Shown in pieces: positions 10,409-20,045 of a stretch of DNA of 64,000 nt. The DNA comes from Rhynchopus sp. YZ270_cl-10 (taxonomy: Eukaryota; Euglenozoa; Diplonemea; Diplonemida; Diplonemidae). The stretch spans positions 1,612,001 through 1,676,000 of the forward strand of contig OZ037837.1 of the NCBI GenBank assembly GCA_964035575.1. The letters are read 5' to 3'. The position numbers and the translations under genes are program-made. Below the pieces are notes generated by a model. The model was not told where the DNA came from, searched no databases, and saw nothing but the letters and a program-made list of their open reading frames with translations. Position 1 is the first letter of the stretch; each line of letters begins with the position of its first letter.

Positions 10409-11357
10409 GGCATAGGTGCCGGCCGAGTCGTTTTTGGGCGAGTTGTCCGAACTCCACGATTTTACCAAACAACTCGCCCAAAACTCGGACAACTCGGCCA
10501 CAACTCGCCCTATACTCGGCACAACTCGCCCTATACTCGGCACAACTCGGCCACAACTCGGCCACAACTCGCCCATTTTTACAGGCAAAAACATACAGGG
10601 ATGGGAGGTGACGTTGTAAGGTTACACACATGTAACGTTGGTACAACACATGATCTCAAGAAAAACAACCAGGGCTAAGGCCAAACGCCACTCATTACAT
10701 GCACCTTGTCATATGACTAGTCATAGGTGGTAACTAGGTCGTGGTGGTCCATGGGCCACCGTGCACACTCACGGTTTTTGGTAATTGCTGGGGGGAATGG
10801 GATATACTCCGTACATGGATACCCACACAGAACACACGGTTCCCCAGACATCTGTCAGGCAATCACTGATTCACTTCACACAGGTCGGGCAGGCGCTGCC
10901 TGCCCATCCTCTTTTCCTGTCTGCTATCGATTCCAGGTTCACAACGTTCACACGTTTAGTCAAAATGCTTTGGGCGACGACTTCCTTTGGGATACACAAA
11001 ACCACACAAAGCGCACATTCACAGACCAGCTGTGAAGCGTGGGATGCACAAGATAAAACGTGATGTGGTGTACCTGTGTACCTGTGTACCTGTGTACCTG
11101 TGTACCTGTGTACCTGTGTACCTGTGTACCTGTGTACCTGTGTACCTGTGTACCTGTGTACCTGTGTACCTGTGTACCTGTGTACCTGTGTACCTGTGTA
11201 CCTGTGTACCTGTGTACCTGTGTACCTGTGTACCTGTGTTTTTGTAGCCATAAAAAATCCCAAAAAAAAACAACTCGCCCAAAAAAAATGGGCGAGTTGT
11301 TGGCCGAATTTGGGCGAGTTGCCGAGTTGTTTTAACTCGCCGGGCACCTATGCCTAG
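10409..11357. repeat. Composite inverted-repeat element with ACTCGCC arrays and an internal satellite
   Basis: The ends are TAGGCATAGGTGCC (10409) and GGCACCTATGCCTA (11357), a short terminal inverted repeat. Just inside, the left end carries a degenerate direct array of CACAACTCGGC/CACAACTCGCC words (10430-10580), and the right end carries the same word mostly inverted (11270-11340). Between them lie a unique stretch (10600-11040, repeated inverted at 15740-16800) and the TGTACCTG array. It abuts palindrome 2 on one side and an R1 body on the other. No gene is seen. Confidence 0.75.
11068..11239. repeat. TGTACCTG octamer tandem array
   Basis: About 21 perfect copies of an 8-bp unit (GTGTACCT). 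All frames stay open because the period is not a multiple of 3; the resulting YLCTCVPV and HRYTGTQV peptides are artefacts. Confidence 0.97.
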
Positions 11358-11545
11358 GGGGGGGGAGTAAAGGGTCAATTTTACAAAACCAGATTTTGAG
11401 GAAAATTTTGGTCAAAAATGGGCCCCACGTATAAGCAACCGGGCTCATATTTCTCAAAATTTAAGTGGTCAAAAAATTGTCCAATTTTCGAGATTGACCC
11501 CACCACTGCACGGACGGATCCCAAAAATGCAAATAAGGACCCTTT
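11358..11545 (+). repeat. Dispersed repeat R1 body, copy 2
   Basis: Nearly identical to 8953-9136, from a G run and AGTAAAGGGTCAATTTTAC to GCAAATAAGGACCCTTTTT. It contains the word CCACGTATAAG (11425-11435) that recurs, often next to G/C runs, in this window. Confidence 0.9.
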
Positions 11546-11653
11546 TTAATTTGTTCTCTTGAAATGTGTAATTTCACGTTTTCGCGAAAAAAATAACAAC
11601 TGATCCTACAAGGGTTGAAGGAAGGTGGTTGAAAACAACAATAACAACAAGGA

Positions 11654-12093
11654 CAAGTAATTGCTAAGATAAAACGGGGTGTGCTGTGGAAAGCTCCGCG
11701 CGATTTTCGAAACCACTGTAGCATCCTGGCGATTTGCTGGAGGTGCTGATGCGCCTGGTGTGATCGATGTGTTGTAGTCTGTGCATTCTGTGTTCCTTCC
11801 GCACTGCTCTAACGACGACGACAATGTGGGGAGCCTGTGGACAAAAACGAGCTGGAACACGCCGAGCCTGCCGAGCCGACGTCCAACAACGCTATCGAGC
11901 AGATGGTGCTGGACGAAGAGGACAGCCCCCTTCTTGAACGTTTCAGATGCTGGCGTCCCAGTGGGTCTGGCAGTGTACGAAGAGCGTTAGCATACCTGCA
12001 GAAGAGCAGAATGCTGGGCGTGTTGTAGATTATTTCTACAGGATGGAGTTCCACATCACACCCCGTTTTTTTTCCGATAGCAATTACTTGTTT
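11654..12093 (+). mobile_element. Short TIR element (MITE-like), copy A
   Basis: The ends form inverted repeats of about 40 bp with some mismatches: CAAGTAATTGCTAAGATAAAAC..GGGTGTGCTGTGGA at left and its complement ATCACACCCC..CCGATAGCAATTACTTG at right. A second copy lies inverted at 18634-19121, and its flanks are homologous too, so the larger segment 11358-12100 corresponds to 18600-19480 inverted. The interior encodes a short peptide conserved between copies (SNNAIEQMVLDEEDSP) in an acidic context, which looks like a remnant of a protein-coding gene. No transposase is present, so the element is non-autonomous. Confidence 0.65.
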
Positions 12094-12121
12094 TTTTTGA
12101 AATTTTAGTTTCATTTTTTTC

Positions 12122-12715
12122 AATGCGATTGAAGCCCTCCACCTCTCCCACTCCCATGGTATAGCCCACGCCACCTAGCCTTCTCTCCCCATGCCACATA
12201 TGCAGCATACGCGCTAATAAGGGCAGCTGTCCTCGGACAGGTGAGTAGCGACACCTCCCTAGCAAGCTAGCATAAGAGAGTAGAGGCAGAAGCTTCATCC
12301 TTGAGGCTCTGCGACTGGCCAGTGTCGTGTATTGTACACTTTACACTTTACACTTTACACTTTACACTTTACACTTTACACTTTACACTTTACACTTTAC
12401 ACTTTACACTTTACACTTTACACTTTACACTTTACACTTTACACTTTACACTTTACACTTTACACTTTACACTTTACACTTTACACTTTACACTTTACAC
12501 TTTACACTTTACACTTTACACTTTACTTGTTTTTGTTCCGTTAGCCATCCATGTAAGCGAAATGTTTTGGAGCGAAAATTTATTTCAAAAGAATGCGCTT
12601 AAATAATTGGCAGGTGCGAAGTAATTGTTTTTCTCTCCCTAGGCTAGCTGCAAGCGTAGGCCGCCCCAGACCACCCACAAGTAATGACATGAAATGGAGG
12701 CTACGTCAAATCTCA
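12122..12715. repeat. Segment A', second copy of 5134-6005 (empty insertion site)
   Basis: Collinear with 5134-6005. It contains a shorter TTTACAC array (12335-12526, about 27 units) and the uninterrupted site TTTCAAAAGAATGCGCTT near 12580 where the other copy carries the poly(A) insertion. No gene is seen. Confidence 0.9.
12335..12526. repeat. TTTACAC heptamer array, second copy
   Basis: About 27 copies of CACTTTA with the same flanks as the array at 5333-5615. Confidence 0.97.
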
Positions 12716-12731
12716 GTTAATACCAGTCAAT

Positions 12732-13450
12732 ACCAGTAAATATCAGTTTTTTTTCCAAGCTGGGAAAAGTAGTTGTCGAAAAAAAAATTTTTTTTTCCCA
12801 AAAATTTTTTTTCGACAACTACTTTTCCAAGCCTGAGAAAAACTGATATTTTACTGGTATTTTCCTGCATTGGTTTTTACTCTACGACGTACCCCTACCG
12901 GTATTTTCCCAGGCTTGGAAAAGTAGATGTCGAGAAAATTTTTTTCAAAAAAAAATTTTTTTTTTGAAAAATTTGACAACTACCATGGATGTAGAAAGTA
13001 CGTGACGAAAAAAAAGTACTTTTTTTCCAAAAATCGGGTTACGTGATACTTCACGTACGTGACGTTTTTTGAAAAAAAAATTTACTTTTTTTACGTGATT
13101 TCGAAAAAAAAACAAAAAAAAGTACTTTTTTTTTCACGTGAAAATCAACGTACGCGAAAATAATGGAGCGTTTTCGGCCATAAAAATGCCCGAAAACACC
13201 CGCATTTGCATTTCCGGAATCCGCCCATTCTGTGGTGGGCGATATACAGAAAAATGGACAAAATTTTAGTGACTAAAATTTTCACGAAATATGAACCCAT
13301 ACCCAAATGGGTAAAAAAGTACTTTTTTTTTTTATTTTTCGTCACGTACTTTTTTACTTTTTTTTTTCAAAAAAAAGTACGTGAAGTACTTTCTACATCC
13401 ATGAACTACTTTTTCAAGCCTGGAAAAAAAAAATTTTTTTTTGGGCCTGA
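12732..13450. repeat. Nested inverted repeats with poly(A)/poly(T) blocks and GTACGTGA words
   Basis: An inner palindrome (12732-12785 against 12802-12858, word GGAAAAGTAGTTGTCG) sits at the left. The wider pair CATGGATGTAGAAAGTACGTG (12983 onward) and its complement ending CTACATCCATG (13405) encloses a middle that resembles the R1 body (GCATTTGCATTTCCGGAATCC and ACGAAATATGAACCC). The stretch is non-coding and resembles the palindromic element family in style. Confidence 0.65.
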
Positions 13451-13632
13451 CCTTGGGACCTTGTGCACCGAAAAATTCAAAAAACGGCAAAATTTTGATG
13501 TTTTGAGCATCTGTGGGTGAATCATATGCACTGCTACAGTGGCCTATTATTGGGTGTTTTCCTTAGCAAATTCCTTCACAAAACTCATTTTTGATTTTGG
13601 CAAAGGCAAATTTCAGGCCAAAAAAAATCGCC

Positions 13633-13700
13633 GGGGGGCTTCGCCCCCCGAACCCCCCATTGGGGGGCTTTGCCCCCCAAACCCCCCAGACCCCCCTATG
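13633..13700. repeat. Two GC hairpins with TTC and TTT loops
   Basis: GGGGGGC-TTC-GCCCCCC (13633-13649) and a similar GGGGGGC-TTT-GCCCCCC (13662-13678), separated by C runs. These are strong stem-loops in RNA or single-stranded DNA. They interrupt otherwise unremarkable AT-rich DNA. Confidence 0.8.
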
Positions 13701-13797
13701 CAATTGGGGGCCTGCGGCGCAGCTCGGAACTCTAGTGCATACCTAACGGGAACTCCAAATGGAGGTGTTTTTGTGCTTGCATCGTTACTACTTGCTC

Positions 13798-15720
13798 TCA
13801 TGTGCCATCTGACAGCCCCATGCAGGACAACACTATGGTGTCCAGCATCGGCAGTGCGTACAACTCGGCGCTGGAGTTATCGACGTGACGTGGGTCTGGG
13901 AAGACGTCTCGCATATTCAGTACAAGTGTGAACGGTGCGAAAGCACTACCCAGTTTGCCGCGAGGCGGCAGGGCTACCCTGCTCCTCTCCCCGGTGTTCA
14001 GTTTTATATTTTGAAAACTGGGTTGTCTTAGTGTGGACACCCGAGGATGAACTCCACTTTTCAAAACGCTGTTTAGTAACCGCTGATGAACACGCTGATG
14101 ATCTCTCCTGTGTGGGAGATGTCACACTGATGACGCTAAGGTTGCTCCCCACCGGTCCATCATCAGATGGGGGCGAAGCAGACGTTGTGGGTAGGCGGTT
14201 CTAGTCCGCTTTATTCTTGTTTCATGCTCGGGGGAAGTTGAGCGTTTTCTTTTTGATTGACGCCCTTTTGTGGCGGTGGGACCAGGCTCAGGGTCACCTG
14301 TGGGTGGTTTGTCGGGCACTGTATCAGGCAGTGCAGGCGGCTCAGGTTCTGGTAGTACGGGAGGGGTCACGATGGTGATGCACTGCCTTGGCGTTCCCCG
14401 TCGAACAAGGCTTGTAGGGGTGGCAGGGGTGGCGGTATTGTTACGCAGGCGTCGTCGGGGCGAGGTCCACTGAGCGGCACGCGCAGTGATGGTGGTGTTG
14501 TAGGCGGGGAGGGGGCAGGTGCCCCAGTCACGGTCGGAGAGGGAACTGATGGACCTCGTCAGGTACTTCAGGATAGTGGCGATGCTGCCGGCGCAGAGTT
14601 TGGCACGTGGAGTGTGCCCACCAGACCGGAGGTGCACCGATAGGCCGTAGGCAGTGCAGCATCGTCACTTTTCTCTCCGGGAACGGGGCAGTCCAGCTTG
14701 TTCTCGGCGCAGTGCTTCCGGAACCATCGAAGCCAGAGGGACATCGCCTTCCCCCGCTCACGCACAGACAGGGCATGGGCGACCTGTTTGCACTGTCGCA
14801 GCGAGATGCCTGAGTATACCTCAAAGCTAATACCCAGCTCAATGTTGCTGATGCAACTGTTGCTGTCCTCAACAGACCTCAGCCACGCAAGAAAAGCAGT
14901 GTGTCGCTCAGGGCCGTATTTCCACGACGGAGGCGCCCTCGAGGGGAGCCGGCTCCAGTCAAAGTCCACGGAAAGTGACGGGGTGTCCGCAGCCCTGTCC
15001 CAGGGCAGGCGGGCTTTGGTACCCAGGCATTGTGTAGGGTAATTGTGTTTGCATACAGCTAAACCAAGACAACGTGGTCACCTTTAGTCCGTATTTGGAT
15101 CGTAGTGACCAATGTCATGCGCTTAGGTGCCCATCAATGGGTCGGGGAGTGATCAAAGTTAAGGGAAATTATTCTGGCGTAAATGATGGATCAGATCTGC
15201 CGTCACTGCCTCACCCGGTCCCTCCCTTTGAAAAAAAATCCCTCGTATGACTTTCAGAGATGGCAATGCCCAATTCCTACCCTTGGTCTTGCAGCTCAGT
15301 CTACAATAGCCCTGTACTAGACACGCCCGGTCGTAGACTCGACTATAGCACTGCCCCCGCATGTGCCTCGTCTTCTTTATCTTCTTCAGAGTCCACATTT
15401 GCATGCGGGCACCTAATACACCACACGTCGCCTTTTCTCGGTTTCCTAGACCCAGTCTCCCATCACCAATGAGGACACCTTCGGCAGGCCCACTAGTGGA
15501 TGCGGCGCTTTGCCTTTACTGTCATTCCACCGCGTCTACAAGGGTTTTAGAGCGGACTTGTCGTAGAACCGCCCATACAGTGTCCCCGACACTTTCCCGC
15601 CCCCAACGGTGTTGAACCTCAGGTCCCCTGGCTTAGCCACTAAGAGAAAACCTGCAGCGTCCGCAGACGCATACACGTCTGCGGCCATCACTGGCTTAGA
15701 GGGGCCGTGTGACGCACTGA
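13798..15720 (-). pseudogene. Cluster of decayed minus-strand reading frames, family unknown
   Basis: Several minus-strand stretches have normal amino-acid composition: about 15536-15720 (with LVAKPGDLRFNTVGGGKVSG), 15159-15404, 14568-14969 (with WSRLPSRAPPSWKYGPE and LWLRWFRKHC), 14122-14637 (starting MHLRSGGHTPRAK, with a basic KRKRS segment) and 13798-14064. No single frame runs through, so as a unit it is broken in more than one place. I do not recognise the family. The position between satellites suggests a decayed mobile element, which is inference. Confidence 0.35.
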
Positions 15721-15739
15721 TTTCGACACGTTGCCGAAG

Positions 15740-16800
15740 AAGCGCGATCGCGCTTTGTGTGGTTTTGTGTATCCCTTGTGAACCTGGAATCGATAGCAGA
15801 CAGGAAAAAGAGGATGGGCAGGCAGCACCTGCCCGACCTGTGTTAAGTGAATCAGTGATTGCCTGACAGATGTCTGGGTAACCGTGTATTCTGTGTGGGT
15901 ATCCGTGTCCGGAGTATACACGACGGTGAAGTAAAATGACATGACATGACATGACATGACATGACATGACATGACATGACATGACATGACATGACATGAC
16001 ATGACATGACATGACATGACATGACATGACATGACATGACATGACATGACATGACATGACATGACATGACATGACATGACATGACATGACATGACATGAC
16101 ATGACATGACATGACATGACATGACATGACATGACATGACATGACATGACATGACATGACATGACATGACATGACATGACATGACATGACATGACATGAC
16201 ATGACATGACATGACATGACATGACATGACATGACATGACATGACATGACATGACATGACATGACATGACATGACATGACATGACATGACATGACATGAC
16301 ATGACATGACATGACATGACATGACATGACATGACATGACATGACATGACATGACATGACATGACATGACATGACATGACATGACATGACATGACATGAC
16401 ATGACATGACATGACATGACATGACATGACATGACATGACATGACATGACATGACATGACATGACATGACATGACATGACATGACATGACATGACATGAC
16501 ATGACATGACATGACATGACATGACATGACATGACATGACATGACATGACATGACATGACATGACATGACATGACATGACATGACATGACATGACATGAC
16601 ATGACATGACATGACATGCGCTTTTACATGTGCTTTCCATGTAACTTTTTTTACATGTACTTTACATGTAAAGTGACATGTGCCATGACAAGGTGCATGA
16701 CCAGTTACATGACAAGACTAACTAACGACAAGACTCCTGTATATAATGAGTGGCGTTAGGCCCTTGTCATTATTTAGTCTTGTCATGCAACTAGTCATAC
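15740..16800 (-). repeat. Inverted duplicate of 10670-11040, split by the ATGAC satellite
   Basis: The minus strand of 15740-15925 matches 10800-11020 (GGTCGGGCAGG, CACTGATTCA, GAATCGATAGCAGAC words). The minus strand of about 16735-16800 matches 10670-10725 (AACGCCACTCATTA, GACTAGT). In this copy the ATGAC array lies between the two matching parts. Confidence 0.7.
15936..16618. repeat. ATGAC pentamer satellite, 683 bp
   Basis: About 136 uninterrupted copies of the 5-bp unit with no visible variant. The pentamer gives open minus-strand frames encoding MSCHV repeats; I treat these as artefacts. The next 100 bases (CATGTGCTTTCCATGTAAC..TTTACATG) carry degenerate ACATG words. Confidence 0.98.
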
Positions 16801-16849
16801 CCCCTTGTGTCATTGCTCACACTCGGTTGTGGTGCAACGTACCGGGGTA

Positions 16850-16930
16850 CCCTAAATAGGGTCCGCGCGGGGTACTCAGTCCAATCCGGACTGAGCGCTC
16901 ACCCCGAGTCCGCCGGGCTGACTCGGGGTC
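16850..16930. other. Three adjacent perfect hairpins (structured DNA or RNA)
   Basis: CCCTAAATAGGG (16850-16861) is followed by CTCAGTCC-AATCC-GGACTGAG (16875-16895) and then CCCCGAGTC-(9)-GACTCGGGG (16902-16928). A direct repeat of TCCGGCC follows. The block is GC-rich within AT-rich DNA. It may be a small structured RNA or the core of a repeat; I cannot assign a family. Confidence 0.6.
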
Positions 16931-17099
16931 CGGCCAATAGGGTCCGGCCACTCCATCGTGTGGTTTGTGTCGGATTGGTAGCCTTGAACAGGGAAATAGC
17001 TAATGGAATTGGAACCTCTGTCGCGGTGTCGCAACGACTGCTCTGCAAGTCGCCACCAGATCCACTTTTATGAAAATAAGTGTAGGGGAGGACCTCTCA

Positions 17100-17300
17100 C
17101 AACTTCTGAGCAAAGTCGGTTTTTGACACAAAATCGGGGTGGGTGGGCCATAATTTGCTCCAAATATGACCAGTCGAAAATTGGGATTTTTCTGAAATTT
17201 GCATTGTGCCCAGCAAAAATCCTCGTTTTTTTGAAGAATTTTACAAAAAATATGCTATGCCCCCTATGACTGGACCCAACCCCCCTCACTATTTTTTGCC
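17100..17300. repeat. Diverged relative of repeat R1
   Basis: AAATCGGGGTGGGTGGGCC, CAAATATGACC, AAAATTGGGATTTTTC and AAATTTGCATTGTGCCC appear in an arrangement like the R1 body. Similarity is weak and read by eye. Confidence 0.35.
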
Positions 17301-18290
17301 TAAAAAAGCCCCAAAAATTCTGCAGGTTTTTTCAGGTTTTGCGATTTTTACGAGATTTAGCGTAGCCTCCAATGAAAATATTACAAAATGAGCAAATAAT
17401 ACCCAGATGCAAATAATAAGTGAGACTCTGCTTGAACAAAGAAAGAACGTTCTGTAACCTGCAACTGGTAAATTGGTTGAAATCAATGAAATCTGCGAAG
17501 TAGTTAAAAGTTGTTTTTAAGAGTTGCGGACGACCTGCGTTTGTACCTTTCTGCAGTACACAGGCTTCGACCCGACATTGAGTACAGATCCTGACCCAGC
17601 TGGTGTAAAGTGATTGTTGACAAAAACGCTGCTTTCACTGTTGCAATCTAGCTCCGCAATCTCCCTCTGTTGCTGGTAATTAATGTTCTGCTTTGTGAAG
17701 ATCCGCACGGGAGCGAAATATCATGAGTTCCATTGCCAGCACCTCCACAGTGACTATTCTTGCTACATGCGTGGGGAAAATGAAAGTCAAACATAGAAAC
17801 TGACTTCAGGGTGCGCTGCGAAGAGTAAGTTTACATAAGAAAGGCAGAGGGAGCACATTTTTTTTTTCCGCTCCGCAAGTTGATGTATTTGCTGTCAGTA
17901 GTTTTGTTCGTTGAGCATGAGAAGAAGAAAGGTAAACAACGCTAGCGGGCACATTTCAAACTCTCCCCCTATTTCGTTTCCCGTTTTTCCTGTGTGGGCG
18001 AAGATAGTTATTGACACCGTTCGTATTTCTAATTTGGTGCTTTTTGTTTTTTTGTGAATACGATTTCCTCAATTACGAGGAGGCAGCAGTCAGACGAGGA
18101 GTGGCGACACCCCCCTTGCGAACTATCTGAAGCACACACAGAAGTCATACCCTATAAACTAAGGCTCTACGACTGCACATCTTCCCTGAGCCTCTCCAGC
18201 CCCACCCCTTCCACACAGCTCTCCCCAGCCAAAGGAAAAATAAGTAAAAGTACATATTTTGTTCCGTTTTTGGAGCGAAGTGATTGTCCA
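17300..18290. other. Intergenic stretch, no gene recognised
   Basis: Contains the short repeat GAAAATATTACAAAATGAGC (17376-17404, also at 6002-6030). A Ser/Pro-rich reading frame at 18054-18240 starts with GTG rather than ATG and has no recognisable domain. No RNA gene seen. Confidence 0.4.
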
Positions 18291-18299
18291 CACAACAGT

Positions 18300-18600
18300 G
18301 TATTTTTTGGGCCGGTTGGGGGGGGGTCAGTGACCCCCCCCAAATTTTCTCCGGAAATTTGGGCCGGTGGGGGGGGTCAGTTTTTTCAGCTGGGTTTGAG
18401 GTGTTTCCTCGGCGTGGTGTAAAAAGCTATACATTTACACCGTACCCAAAAAATTTTTCGCCTGCGGCGCCATTTTTTTTGTTTTTTTTTTTGCTCCGCA
18501 AAAAAAAAAAATATACAGTTCACTATGTTCCCTGGTCGTGCTGAAAAAAAAATTTGGGCAAAAAAACAAACTGACCCCCCCCAAACTTAAAATCTGGATT
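18300..18600. repeat. G/C-run inverted repeats
   Basis: GGGGGGGTCAGTGACCCCCCC near 18316-18342 is a perfect hairpin. A GGGGGGTCAGTTTTTT word at about 18371 has its complement AAACTGACCCCCCC at about 18568. AT-rich spacers and a GCCTGCGGCGCC word lie between. It adjoins TIR element copy B; non-coding. Confidence 0.6.
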
Positions 18601-18633
18601 CCTGGATAAGACACTGGCACACAACAAAAAAAA

Positions 18634-19121
18634 AACAAGTAATTGCTATCGGAAAAAAAACCGGGTGTGCTGTGGAACTCCACTCTGAAAAAAATATAAT
18701 CTACAACACGCCAGCATTCTGCTCTTCTGCAGGTATGCTAAAACGCTCTTCGTACGCTGGCCCCACTGGGATGCCTGCATCTGAAACGTTCAAACAGTGG
18801 GGCTGTCCTCTTCGTCCAGCACCATCTGCTCGATCGCGTTATTGGACGTAGTCTCGGCAGGCTCGATAACCATTCGCTCGGGCGGCCTCGGCATGTTCCA
18901 GCTCGTAGTCGTCCACAGGCTCCCACGCATCGTCGTCGTCATCAGAGCAGTGCGGAAGGAACACATAATGCACAGACGACAACACGTCGTCGATCGCACC
19001 AGGCATCGTCACATCAGCACCTCCAGAAAATCGCCAGGATGCTATGGTGGTTCCGAAAATCGCGCGGAGTTATCCACAGCACACCCCATTTTTTTTCTTA
19101 GCAATTAGTTGTTCTTGTTAT
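18634..19121 (-). mobile_element. Short TIR element (MITE-like), copy B, inverted relative to copy A
   Basis: The ends CAAGTAATTGCTATCGG..GGGTGTGCTGTGGAACTCC and GGAGTTATCCACAGCACACCCC..TTAGCAATTAGTTG form terminal inverted repeats. The minus strand carries the same conserved peptide TSNNAIEQMVLDEEDSP as copy A, so the coding remnant predates the duplication. Flanks on the right (GATCCTACAAGGGTTGAAGG on the minus strand) are also shared. Confidence 0.65.
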
Positions 19122-19221
19122 TATTGTTTTCCACACACCTTCCTTCAACCCTTGTAGGATCAGTTCGTATTTTTTTCGCGAAAACATGAAATTACACATT
19201 TCAAGAGAACAAAAAATTAAA

Positions 19222-19505
19222 AAGGGTTCGCCCCCTCAATGGGACGTCGTAAACCATAATTCCTCAGTGTCAGCCGCATCATTTCAATGAAACCAAAAAG
19301 TGGCTTATTTGCATTTTTGGGCTCCGCCCGTGCAGCGGTGGGGTCATTTCGGAAAATTGGACAATTTTTTGACCACTTAAATTTTGAGAAATATGAGCCC
19401 GGTTCCTTATACGTGGGCCCATTTTTGGCCAAAATTTTTCTCAAAATCGACGAAATTAAAATTAGACCCCTTACCCCCCCCCAGAATCATTTCAATACAC
19501 TACCT
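19222..19505 (-). repeat. Dispersed repeat R1, inverted copy 3
   Basis: Body (19222-19480) and head (19463-19505) are both present on the minus strand, more diverged than copies 1 and 2. The word CCTTATACGTGGG is at 19405-19417, and the C run of the head/body boundary is at about 19470. Confidence 0.75.
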
Positions 19506-20045
19506 GTATTGGTTGCTGACGCGTGTATACAGGAAGGTTGGGAAAAAAAAAGCAATTGTCTGCACAACAAAAAAGGCGCTCCTGAAACAACAGAAACTCT
19601 CTCCCCATTTTCTCCCGATTTGATTGCAGCCTTTTCCTCTTCCTTTCTTCAGGAAGAGAAATCCGCTTGTTCTCGTTATGCTGTTTTGCACTTTGTCGCT
19701 TTACTCCAGAACTCTGTTCTGTATCTTGTCGTTGCGTTCGTCGTATGTTCTTTGCGAAATGGTGAGTGTCATGTGCAGTTGACTTATGCCTCAACTCTGT
19801 GTTACATTCATGGAACGAAGAGTGTTGCCGCGCTACCGAAATGCTTTTTCTTGCTTGCTGTTCAGCACCACATAAAGGTCTTCTGCCAACATTGCACACA
19901 CACCCTGGTTACTCACGAAGGTGCTGAGGAGATTGTGAACACAGTTAAGTATAAATGCTGTCACCACTCTGTTTCTATCCCATAAACACACACCCAACCC
20001 CTTCCAGACACCCCTGCACCCTCCCACCTCTCCGCAACACACAAC

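Noticed and set aside
13539-13931. 130-codon frame across the GC hairpins
   Set aside because: Pro-rich composition comes from the hairpin C runs; no conserved motif.
15536-16640. Minus-strand proteins of MSCHV repeats
   Set aside because: A 5-bp repeat without a stop keeps a frame open automatically; not evidence of a gene.
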